Of a stretch of DNA of 64,000 nucleotides, positions 11,643-23,200 are shown piece by piece; position 1 is the stretch's first letter, and each line of letters begins with the position of its first letter. The DNA comes from Endocalyx cinctus. Lineage: Eukaryota; Ascomycota; Sordariomycetes; Amphisphaeriales; Apiosporaceae. The DNA lies in contig BCKC01000003.1 of the NCBI GenBank assembly GCA_001600455.1, positions 3,696,315 through 3,760,314 on the forward strand. Direction: 5' to 3'. The position numbers and the translations under genes were made by a program. Below the pieces are notes generated by a model, which was not told where the DNA came from, did not search any database, and saw nothing but the letters and a program-made list of their open reading frames with translations.

Positions 11643-13015
11643 CTAATTTAAGGCATCTCTCAACATAGGCGCAAGCTGTTTACGACTATTGGCGAGTTGA
11701 CCTTGGCTCCAGCATTTCCTCCACGATCCCTTATCATTTTCAGGCTGGTAGTCTAATTTTCCATTATTCCACGTCTTCAGCTGCAGCTTCTCCACGTTGG
11801 TCTGCTCGAAAGATTTAGCTGCTTTCACGGCCTTTTCAGTGAATGCCCACACCAGGAGCTCCCTCTTAAACTGATCGCCATCTGCCTCATCCTGAAAGGC
11901 TGTAAGGACCGCCATGAGACCTATGTTTTTCTCCTTACCCCAGTTTTCGAGCTCTTTGCAAAGAACCTGCTCACTTCCGTCTCCTTTCTTCTCGACAAGA
12001 TATGCGAATGATCGTGGACATGAGGACGTGCCTAGCTTTACGGCGCCTTCTCCGCCTTCTCCTCCCCCAAACCATTCTTTGTAATCTTTACGAAGGACAT
12101 CCCTCATAGACAGCTGCGAGATATCATGCATCAGCTTAGATATCGTATCAAACAGATCTGTCCGATCATAAGGAGGGTCGGACTGGTCGGCAGCAGCGGC
12201 GATCTTGGACTCGGCGAACCCGACGGCGGTCTTGTCATGCGCCGTCGTCTTGTACTTGTTCGTAAAGTTAGCCGTGTCGAACAATATGGGTCCCAGTGCC
12301 AGGTGCGCTAGATGGATATCTTCCTTCTTGTCCTCCTTGCTCGAGACGGAAGACGACAGGTCGTCCCACGTTTCTCGGCAATGTTCTATCACCAAGCTCG
12401 CGCAGCTCCCGCTCTTTTCGATCACGCGAAGGTCGGCGTCGAGGGGGATTTTGCCTTCGTCATCGTGGTGGTCTATGCATCCCATTACCCTATTACCGTA
12501 TAATTGCCCTAATTTGCCTGTCATGACGTTATGGTCTACGAGGATCCATCTTGTATCCTCAGGCGCAAGAGGTGTGCTATCTTTATCCCCGTCGTCGCTC
12601 TTGGGTAGGTCGTCGAGGGTGATCATATCGTTTGGTGATAAAGCAGCGTTACCGAGTATGGCACTGAACTCAGGACGGAGAGAGAGATCATCGCGGACTA
12701 AGTGGCACAAGGGTATATGGAGGGTATGCGGCGGAGTATGGCTTCGGAAGTAGGCTAGCAGCAAGGCGGAGCATAACGAATCGAGATCTTTTGATACAGT
12801 AAGAAAAGTAATCTTTTAAGCACTCTGCCTCTTCTATTTTACCATTGTAGTTATTATGAGAGGGGCCACACTCTACGGTTGGAATCAGTCAATCACGTAC
12901 CGGCCGATTCATTGCCTACGACAAACGTTAGAGGCGTTGATCGCTTTGGCGCTGGGGCTGTCAAGGCAGACCGAGCCGTCGCTAGGAATGCTTTTAATGA
13001 TCTCGGCGGCGCCAT
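11643..13015 (-). CDS. ppx1: exopolyphosphatase of the DHH/DHHA2 family (Ppx1-like)
   Basis: Predicted to release phosphate from inorganic polyphosphate chains using divalent metal. Exons 13015-12901 and 12787-11643 give 419 residues. The 113-nt intron joins VVGNESAG to DLDSLCSALLLAY, restoring the family's first metal-binding block (N-E-S-x-x-D-x-D-S). Other metal motifs visible are ILVDHN and CIDHHDDE, followed by SGSCASLVIEH. The C-terminal half, about residues 270-419, fits DHHA2 and includes FAYLVEKKGDGSE. Without the first exon the protein would lack part of its active site, so the start at 13015 (MAPPRSLKAFL) is preferred. Family membership is strong; polyphosphate as substrate is inferred from Ppx1. 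Confidence 0.9.
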
Positions 13016-13630
13016 GACGATGATAACGCGAGGCGGTGAGAGTTCTAAAATAGCATATGATGGATGTTGTAAGAGTACCTTTTTATGCAGATAAAGCTGT
13101 AACAGCAAACAAATAAATATCTACTAGGCTACTAAGTAGGCTGGTAGGGTAGGGTAGGGCTGGTCTGGTAGGTAGCTAGTGGGCTGGCGGGGTAGCGGGG
13201 TAGCGGGGTAGCTTTTTGAGTGTGTTTCAGAGATGTTGTCATCATAAAACTTAGAGGTAAAGCTTGAAGCTCAGAACAGCCTGGGTCCTGAAGGTGAAAA
13301 ATTAGATAAATTTGTTTACTAGTAGTAACCGTGTCCGTCTGGACTGAACGACCTGAAAAGAAAGAGATTTGAGAAGGACAACGCAAATTGATGTATTTTC
13401 TTAAAAACTGAGGTGTTCAAGTTTTTAGGAAGAAAACTCTGTTCTCCTCAGGAAAAACTAATTAATAAACTAATTAATAAAGTTTCAATTTGACTTTCCC
13501 CGGGAAGTCCTGGTCATCCTCCTGAGACTCAGGCAGCATATACAGCTTGGCCCCCTAGCAGCGTGGCAGCGTGGCAGCTCATTTCGGCACCCGGGGTTGC
13601 CGGGTTTGCCCGTTTTCTAATACATATAAA
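13016..13630. other. intergenic: ppx1 promoter side with G-rich tandem repeats
   Basis: Contains stacked short repeats of GGTAGGG and CGGGGTAG type from about 13139 to 13212. No coding frame is supportable. The stretch from 13560 leads into the repeat element that follows. Confidence 0.5.
13181..13208 (+). repeat. G-run repeat with quadruplex-forming pattern
   Basis: Four runs of three to four G separated by 4-5 nt loops (GGG, GGGG, GGGG, GGGG) lie about 170 bp upstream of the ppx1 start. They sit in a longer tandem of CGGGGTAG units. Confidence 0.6.
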
Positions 13631-14178
13631 GAGCTCGCAGTTGACCAGGGGTCTGAAAAGTTCCCCGGGGGATGGGTGGTTCAACGGCTGTTAGCTGAAT
13701 TCGGGGCTGCCAGGATCAATACTTACCTACCTACTGTGTATACTGATGATCGGTTGAAAATAATCAAAATCATAACACAATACATACTACAACATATATC
13801 GAAGTAATAGTATACACTAATGAGGAGTTCGCACCATCCCTGGACTAGACCCCCGAACTACCCCTGACCCTTATGCTACCTGCTAGCCTGCTAGCCTGCC
13901 TACCCGCTAAGTCGAGTGGAGTGGAGTCGACGCTGAGTCTCAGTTCAGTTCAGTGGTAGATTTATAGTATATTTTACAGTGGTGTGACCACTGTAAATAA
14001 ACACTAAGTCAACGTACGCTGAGTTGTTGTTGTTGAGTGTTGAGGTTGAGTGGAATAAAAGTTGAACCCGGCTGCCCGGATGTAAAATTTAAACCCGGGT
14101 TCAGCTAACCTCCCAGCCTTCGTTGACCCCCCCCTCCCCTCCCACAGCAACTTTTTAGACCCCTAGTTAACCGCAACT
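13631..14178 (+). mobile_element. non-autonomous repeat element, copy A, with imperfect terminal inverted repeats
   Basis: The left end GCAGTTGACCAGGGGTCTGA (continuing AAAGTT) is matched in inverse orientation at 14149-14178, reading GCGGTTAACTAGGGGTCTAA (continuing AAAGTT), about 22 of 26 identical. The interior has no coding capacity. It holds a block (about 13805-14060) clearly homologous to 33660-33905, including a near-identical stretch of about 50 bp around 13952-14003 with the small palindrome ACAGTGGT-GTG-ACCACTGT. It lies directly beyond the 3' end of the PKS-NRPS gene. I read it as a decayed MITE-like DNA element; the transposon family is unknown. Confidence 0.6.
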
Positions 14179-14265
14179 TCATATATGTAGTAGCTAGAAC
14201 AATCCAATATCATCCGGGACAAGAAATACGAGCTCGACCTAATATATGTAGGTGGTATGTAATAA

Positions 14266-17200
14266 TCATGGTGGACCCAAGTAAGGAAACGACAAAAGTC
14301 CTGCTCCCAAAACATTTTCTCGGATATACGAAACAATTAATTCATCCATGCCGAGTTCAGTCGCAACTGTAATCCAATTCTCCAATGGTATGACCTGAAA
14401 TGTGCCCCCATACAGGGCTTCCATACGCTTAGAGAGCTCGGCAAAGGGCACTTTGACGCCGCTAGAATGGTGTCGGAATAAAATAGGTGAATCTGCAGCG
14501 GCACTTCCTAATTGGCAGCTCACAATGTCTCCAGCCACCTCCGATACAGACTTGAAATCGAAGAAACCTTGCGCATTAGCTATATCCGGGACTTTACGGG
14601 TGATTCGACAGTAGCGAACGAGTGAATTCATAGCGTCATCTACTGGTGCCCTATCACCTACGAGGGAACAGATTCGATGAATCACGACCGGTGACCCCGT
14701 CTGAATCGCGATATCTTCGAGGAAGCGCTCGCTAGCCCATTTGGAAGACGTATATCCTTGACTCCCGTTGCGTGGCGGCTCATAGCTGGCCATGGAGACC
14801 GGCAGCGCGGTTAAAGATCCGGATTGCAGGATTACCCGTGATGATGAGACAAAATGTAAAGGTATACGCCTGTATAACGCCACCGAAGCCAAAAACTTGG
14901 TGGAGAAGAAGTTTGCCTTGCGCACTGACCGATAGTTATTCAAACAGTGTCCTTGTGACCCGGCATGAATTATTTCGTCTGCCTCATGACGCAGCAGCTC
15001 AACCTCAGCATCAGTTAATCCTAACGACGGACTGAGCAAGCTGCCGCAGTAGGCAGAAATTTTGTCACTTTCGTTTAGCAGACTTTGTTGTGAATCCCGC
15101 GGGATTCCAACGCAATAAACCCGAGTGATATCTCTGTCAGCCAGGAGGAAGCGAAGAATCTCAGAACCCAAAAATGTCGTCGATCCCGTGAGTACCACTT
15201 GGCGACCATTTTTTTTATGATTCTCGGCAGACAATGATGCCGGGGTGGGTGGTAGTCTCTTAAAGAAGCTGCTTGTATCGGTTTCGATCTCCCAGTCAAT
15301 ATCTTCCTCGACCAAGTTTCCTCGCTCATCGCTCATAATTAAGGCCATACTTGCCAGCGTACTTGCCCGATACATATCTCGCAGAGCAATAGTAACCCCT
15401 GCCTTCTCCCTAATCAAGCTTTGTAGATGGACCAGTTGAAGAGAGCTTCCCCCGATGGAGAAAAAGTCAGTTGTCGGCTTTATACTCACCTGACTTGCGA
15501 TAGGTTCACCCAGGGCCTTTTCCCAGTGAAGCTTCAGCTCACCTTCGGCCACAGAGAGGCTGGTGGCTTCTCCGTGGTCGAAACTGTCGTTTCTCAGTAG
15601 GGAGAAGTTCTGCATTGCATTTCTGTCCACTTTACCGTTGGCGCTCATTGGAAGGTGCCTTACCGGGATCACCATGGATGGTATCATATACTTCGGGAGT
15701 GGTAGTCGGTAACAAAGATTTCTACCTTCCCTTTCAGTCCATTTAGCTTCGTCGGTGACCACAACGTGGACCACAAGGCATTCGGAGTCACCATAGACAG
15801 TTACTACTGCCTGTTTAAGCAACCCATCCGACTTCTCAACCATGGTGTTTTCAATCTCAGCCAAATCTATTCGAAGTCCTCGGAGCTTGATCACGGAATT
15901 ATCTTCGATCCGACTCAAATATACTAGAGATCCATCATGTCGTAAGTAGCCTTTATCTCCTGTTTTATACACTATCGTATTTCGCTGGTTATCATACTCA
16001 ACCCCCATAAATTGGCAATCAATAAACGATGAGTTAGAATCGGAGACGGCGCCCACATAACCCTCTACTACCCCTGCACCACCGATACATATTTCCCCCG
16101 GGACTCCTAGCGGCAGGAGCTCACCATTTCGGTCGATGATGAAAATTGTAGTATTGGGTAGAGGCTTTCCAACAACGCTTCCTGTAGCAGGAGCAGAACC
16201 TACGGGCATGAGTGGTACATCACGGATGGTAACTGCACACGACGCCTCTGTTGGGCCGTAACAATCTCTCAATGTCAAGTCAGGCAGTCCTAGGCTCTCC
16301 AGTCCCGAGATAAGTCTCTCTCCGACTTTTTCTCCTCCAGAGAAGGCATAGCGCCACGCTTTACAACCCCGAAGCTCCTCATTCGCATAAGTCGTAAGCA
16401 GATAATATTCGGTGGGAGTGCAGATTGTCATCTCAACAGACTCCTTACGTATTAGTTGCGCAAGTAGAATGGGATCTCCACGGACCCTTGAGGGCGCTAC
16501 TATGAGGCTGCCGCCGTTGTTAAAGGCATTAAATGCCTGGGCAATGGCCATGTCGAATCCGGTGGAGCTCTGTTGAAGAACTTTGACTTGGCCGAGACTT
16601 GCCAACGTGCTTTTAGAAGAGGAGTAGTTCATAATGCCGCTCTGTCGAAGAATAACTCCTTTAGGAGTACCGGTTGAACCACTCGTGAATAGTAGAATAG
16701 AGGCATCCTGTAATTTTGCTGGATGAAACGAGCGAGTCGAATAGTGAATTGTTGTGAGATCCAACGATTCCATGTCGGAAGAGCCACAGAGAAGAGCAGC
16801 TGAGTCACGAGTGTGACTATGGAAAAGGAGAAGATGTGGCATGCATGAATTGATCATTGTGTTATGCCGAGCTGGAGGTAAGCTTGGATCGAGAGGCATG
16901 TATATCCCGCCAACTTTCAGGATCGCTATCATGGAAGCATACGTGTCGATACTTGGTTCGCAGAGCACGGCAACCCGAAATCCGGTCTCCCTGAATTTAC
17001 CCGAAATCTGCTCGCTGATCCCATTGATCCGACGCGCAAATTCCACGTAGGATAGACCAGCTTCATCATCCGTGATAGCAATTGAATTCGGAAACGCATT
17101 CACCACCTGTTCAAATCGTTCCACAAAGCTTGTAGGCCAGGTATGTTGTAGTATTGGACCTGATTGTATGGACAGGTTGTCATGCACATTCGGTCTATTT

Positions 17201-20200
17201 TTATATAACTCGGACCTTTGAAGCAGCATGGACGGATCTCTCGAAGCGTTCTCTATAATATCAGCGTACTTGTCTGCTATGAAAGCCGTTGTAGGATTAG
17301 AATAAAGATAGCTGGCAGCGACCACCTCCATGAATAGGCCGCCCTGGGATGTTTGAGTAATATTAAAAGTGATATCGTACGGTAGTTTGGCGTCTTCATA
17401 ATGCATCAGTTCTATCGAACAGTCCCCAATTTGTCCTTGAAGTAAGTCGCCGACGCGGTAGTTAAATGCTACTTGGAAGAGTGGGGTAGATACCGAAGAC
17501 CGTGAGAGTTTCAGCCTCTTCAAGATGGCATCTAGAGGCACCTGGGCGTGGGCATATCCCTTAAGTACAATCTGACAAGTGCTTACCAATAAGTCTGCGA
17601 AAGTCTGCTCTGGTCGAACGTGGAATATCATGGGCAGAATATTGGTGAAGAGCCCGATTGTGCTGGTATATGTGTTGACGCCTCTCCCAGCGTCAGTTAA
17701 GCCGATGCACATTTCCGTAACATCACTCCAGCGGTTAAGAAAAGCCAACATTGCAGATAGATAAAAGTGCATCGGCGTAGTTCGAAGTTTTACGCTTAGC
17801 AGTTTGATTCTGGTTGCTGTATCGGCCGGGATTTCGAGGCTAGATATGTTATTTTGATAGATGTCGCGGGACTGCCAACTTGTTTCCTGTGCCAGAGGTA
17901 GAGGCGCGGTTGCTCTTGGAGTGTGTGCCAAACTCTCCTCCCAGAACTGGAGAGAATCCTCCAGATGTCCTTTATCGAGCTCCTGCAACTGATGACGGCT
18001 GAATTCCAGATAGCTGCCCGTCTTACTTAATGCCTGCAGCTGGTATGCTCGGTTTAGGTCTTGAAGTAAAATATGCCAGCTCATCCCATCCATTATTATA
18101 TGATGACAGCCAAATAGGACGGTGTGAAGCTCCGGTGAGTGGCCGATCAAGATGCTCTGAAATGTGTCTCCCCGAGAAAGATCCCATTTCTTTTTCGACA
18201 ATAGTTGGAACTGCTCATTTGCAATATTTTCCGATCCAAAAAGCAATGAATGACGACCTTTTGGAAGCCTACCTCTCACGTATTGATAGGGTTCAGGCTC
18301 TTTAGAATCCTCCTGGATACACACACGATAAATTTCGTGATGACTCCAGATCTTGTTCAATGCATTTGCAAACCGAGCTTGATCTAGGTTACCTCTAATA
18401 ATGTATCTCGCTGTAACGTTAAAGCACGTCTTGTTTGTCAAGAGTGATTGCAGGAAGTATATGCCTGCCTGAGATTGTGATAGGGGTGCTTTGGACGTAA
18501 TTTTATCCGAAGTCTCACAGTCCTCTAGAGATAAAAGTCTATTGGAGCGGTGAGCGGCTGACATCCTTTTGCCTAAAGTGGATCCTACTTTTTGGGATAC
18601 ATCTTCGAGCACGTTGGCTTCGTGACTCCTCTTTTGGTCATCTTGGCCTTCACCCCTAAGCTCACGTTCTTCATCGTCTAAATAGGGAATTGCTGGATGA
18701 CCGATGCCATTTGAATTGGTCATAGCTACTGGCTCCCTCTTAGATAGAACACTTTGAGCAGCCTTATGGCAAAGTGAGCGCACTGACTCAAATCCCATGA
18801 TTGCCAAAATAGAAACATCTAGTCCCGACATTTCTGAAGCCCAAGCTCGGATCTGTATTGCTAACAGCGAATCAAGCCCGAGATCAGATAGTGGAGCTTC
18901 AGGCTGTATGGAAGAAGCAGGTGTTTTCATCATTTTTTCAATTCTCTCACACAGTAACTTGCAGAGAATTATTTCTGCTTCGGGAACCGAATCAGCGAGT
19001 TTCAAAATTTCGACTAAATCCACGTCATCCCGAGGGCTTGCTGTTCTAGGCTGTAGATCGCTAGTAGGTAAAGGAAGCATCATATGGGAAAGTCGAGGGT
19101 TTTTTGCCCAAGGGGGTCTTTGAGGGGCAGAAATGTCTCTGCTGATGCGCTCGATTCCCATAATAACATTCCCACTTATAGAACTCGGCCTGCCGGATAT
19201 GATGCCTTGCATTATGAGCTGATGAAAGTCGGCTTCGGCAAGTGGTAGGTAGAACTGAGATCGGAGATGCTCCAGTAGTTGAGGATCTGAGTGAGCTCTT
19301 TCAGCCACATACCCTACATCGACTAGCATACCGATATCAATCACAGAACCAACTAGACCTCTATGCCTTCTTTGGTTCACCAAAGAGGCTGTAAACATAT
19401 TTGCACTGTGATACACGGCTTGACCTGCATTACCGTACACCGTCCCAAGAGAAGAAAAAGCAATGAAAAAGTCTAGATCGTATGTACTAAATTCTTTGTC
19501 CAAGTTGATAGTTCCTTGAACTTTAGGCTTCAATTGCTTTTCTAAGTTGCTAACCGTCGTGTTCATGAACAGCCCATCGTCAAGTACCATAGCAGCATTT
19601 GCAACACCAGCTATTGGTGGCATCGTGTCTTTGATATGCAACGAAAGTTTCTTTACTTGCTTTGCATCACTGACATCCACGTTTGCTTTCTTGATACTTA
19701 TACCAGTGGCCTGTAAGTCTGAAATCCACGTCGCTTTGTCGAGCGCGCTTCTGCTGGCTACTACTAAGTGTCGGGCGCCAGCCCACACCATGAATCGACA
19801 CAGCGACTGGCCAAGATCACCAGCGAGACCAACCAACAGATAGGTTTTTTGAGGGGAAAAGATGTGACTAGCGTTTAGTGGGTTGACTATTGCCTCAATT
19901 TGACGTCCAGAGCGAGTCCAATCCAGCACCGTAGACAAGCGCTCCCTATCGAAATCGGCATCTCCTAGATGAACAGCGCTAATAACAGAGACTTCCGGAA
20001 AAGCTTTTGTCGCTACTGCACATTGGTATGAGGCCTGGAGGGTAGCTCCATCCTGAGCGATGTAACACGCGTTAAATCTTTTCACTTGGCACGTATCTGG
20101 TAGAACTGCTGAAAGTTCACTGATACTGCTTTCTCGAAAATAAACCAATGTGGATGTGCCTATAGGAAGTTTTTGTTTGATACTCTGTTGATTTGCAAGA

Positions 20201-23200
20201 GGGTGCATGTATATCCAGCTGGGGCCTGTCTTTGGTTTATGAGACATAAATTTCACCAAGCGGTTGCTTTCCTTTGCTATTCGGCAGATTGAGTCTGCAA
20301 GCCTGTCCGGAGGTTCAAGCACCAGCATAATACTAGACTCTTCGCATTGAGATACCACGTGAACCGCAACCAATGCCGATGCCATTGCTGTCAGAACTTG
20401 AGGGATACTGGAATTTTCAGACGTTGTAGCTCTCCAAATATGATCCGGCGATGCGTAAATGACAGAACTTTGGGTATCACTGACAACATACACTTTCTCT
20501 CCACTACCAGCTTCGTGTCCAAAACACAGGAGACGTGGCGTCTCATCATATGAGTGTAAAGCAACGGAATATTCCACAACAACTTTAACATGTTTGAGCA
20601 TGTTGTGGTGGTAGTCAGCACTGGTCACAAGCTGAATCCCGGAGCTTCCATCGGAAATCTCGATGATATCATCCTCATCTACAAGTTTGGTAACGCGTCT
20701 AGACTTTGCATCAAGTTGCGCATTTTTTTCAGCATCCAATACTACCCGTGGTATGTATGGGCTTCCTTTCCTTACGGCGATTTCAGGCTCTTGAGTCCAG
20801 AGAGCATTATAACCACGATATTCGGGTGCCGACATGATAATCATACGCAGGAAGTAATCCACCAGTAATTTCGACTCACACTCACTTGCACTTTCGAAGT
20901 CAATAAACTGCATTTGAAGATGAGGAAGCTCGTAAGCGAGCGCGCGACCGATTCCAACCATCATGTTTGCGTATGGGCTGCTGCTAAGCCGACCCGCAGT
21001 TACCCAAAGGACCCCTCTCGCTCGTGACAGAATCATCTTTAAATCTGCTAGTGCACTTTCAGAGATCCCATTTGAAAAGATGGGATCGTCCATTTCCGAC
21101 AAACAAACGACGAAGATTCCAGGCTGCACATCGTCTTGGTTCACATCAGATAGGCCATTGCGAGTGTTAATCATGCGTTGATCGATTCCAGTTGATTGAA
21201 GAAGTGAGATAGTTTCTTCTACGACGCAGAACGTCAATTGAGTTTTGCCCCCAATAATTAAGACGGGCTGTTGCAAATTTGAGGCAGGGATTTTCGATAT
21301 TAAAGGGCTGTGCAACATCCTGAACTTCGCATCTACCGCTTTGCTGACAAAAACAGAGCAATTGTGCATGGTGATATCTGGATGGTCGTACGAAATAGAT
21401 TCAATTCCCGAGAAACCTTCTGACTTCAAAAGCTCGTGCCATTGTGCGGAATTCAATCCGGGGCTCGGGAATCTGCCTTCTTTGGCTCCTAACCACCATC
21501 CTTCCAACCCACCCATAAGGCATGGTTCTCGTAACATTGTCCCTGTCACCTCTACAGCAACCAGGAACCCCCCTGAACGAAGTAGAGACCTTGTATGTCG
21601 AAGAGTTTCCGAAAGACACGAGGTAGCGTGGAGTACATTGGCTGCGACTACGATATCGTAGGACCCCTCATCGAATCCTTGATCTATTGGCGATTTTGCA
21701 ATGTCGAGTGTCTTGTATATTGTCTTGGTGAGGAACTCTGATAGGTTCTCTGCAGCTTTCTCAAAGAAACTAGATGAGATATCAGTGTATGTGTATGAGT
21801 TATACAAATTTCCAATAGAACGCAGAATGCTTCGGGTGCTTCCACCCGTGCCCGCACCAATTTCGATGATATTTGTTTGCGGGTATTTGTATGTGATCCG
21901 ACGCAGGTACTCTGCTGCGTATTCGTTGCAAATAGAAAACCCTCTACCCCCTGTATATAGTCGCTCAAGCAGGTTATCTTTTACCATATGTTCAAGCATT
22001 TCAGACTTCCCCTGAAAGACCTGTAGGAAGTTATCACCAGTCGAAACTAAGAGTTCGAAGTCAACGTGGCCCGAATAAGCCCGGCAAATGTCATTAATGG
22101 TGTTCCTATCGTCCAAAAGCCATTCATTCCTGAGCAGTCGATGTTTACCCTGTTTTATGGGGCATAAGAACGTGTTAATGGCACGTAGAAACTGCTGGTG
22201 GTGAGATCGCATGCTGGGAACCGTAGCAGGGTCAACTTTCTCAGCAACGTTCCTCAGGAAGTACAAAGCTACTCGCTCGATAGCCTCTATATATTCTGTA
22301 TCTTCAGGTGCTGATAGCATCGGTGGAAAATCCAAGGAATGAGTTACGTCAACCTCCCATTTCTCTAGAGAAAACAAAGATCGGTTGTCAGAGCCGGGCT
22401 CTCCCACCGGTGTTAAGGAGAGACCTTCAACTTGAATTCCAGGCTCTTGTTCTAGATGACCTAGTATATCAAGATCCACATCAATAACATGGTCCTTGAT
22501 ATTTGCAAGTTGGGCGTCTACATGAATTTCGGTACCACCCGAAGGATTACCGAATTTACAAGCAGGGTTGACGAGAATACGCTGAATTCTTGTTGGCAAA
22601 TAAGGTACACCAATAGAATCGGAGGCTAGTGACGAGAATGTACCAAATGTGGATTGAAATGCCGCATCCAGCACAGCAGGGTGCAATATGTACCTTTCAT
22701 CGAGGTCGTTATTTGACCATGAGGCGGAAGCCTGTGCATGACCCCAGATTCGTGATATGGAGTCGAGTGAGCGAAAAACTCCATTGTACATAATCCCAAG
22801 CCTAGAGAAAGAGTCGTAGAACTTATCAACAGGGAGTGACGGTGGCTGGGTTGTAGTAGAGGTTTCAGGTAGCAAGCCACGACACACTGCGTTGCCCGTG
22901 TGAACTGAGATTTTGCCGTCACAAAGCTTTACAGTGCTACCATCGTGAACTAAATTGTAACAGGAAAAGCCCGCTTTAATTATAATAGCATCGTATAGCT
23001 CATTGACGCCGTAGTTAGTTCGTATTGTAAAGACCGTTTCAACGCCATCATTAGGATTGACAATCAATGGCTTATAGATGTTCAAATCCTGCAGATCAAA
23101 CAGCTTGATTTCTCTACCTCGGACTAGGGAAGAAGCAGCTTCAAGAGCCATGCTAACATAGCCAGCTCCTGGGAAAATCACCTGGCTTTGTACCATATGG

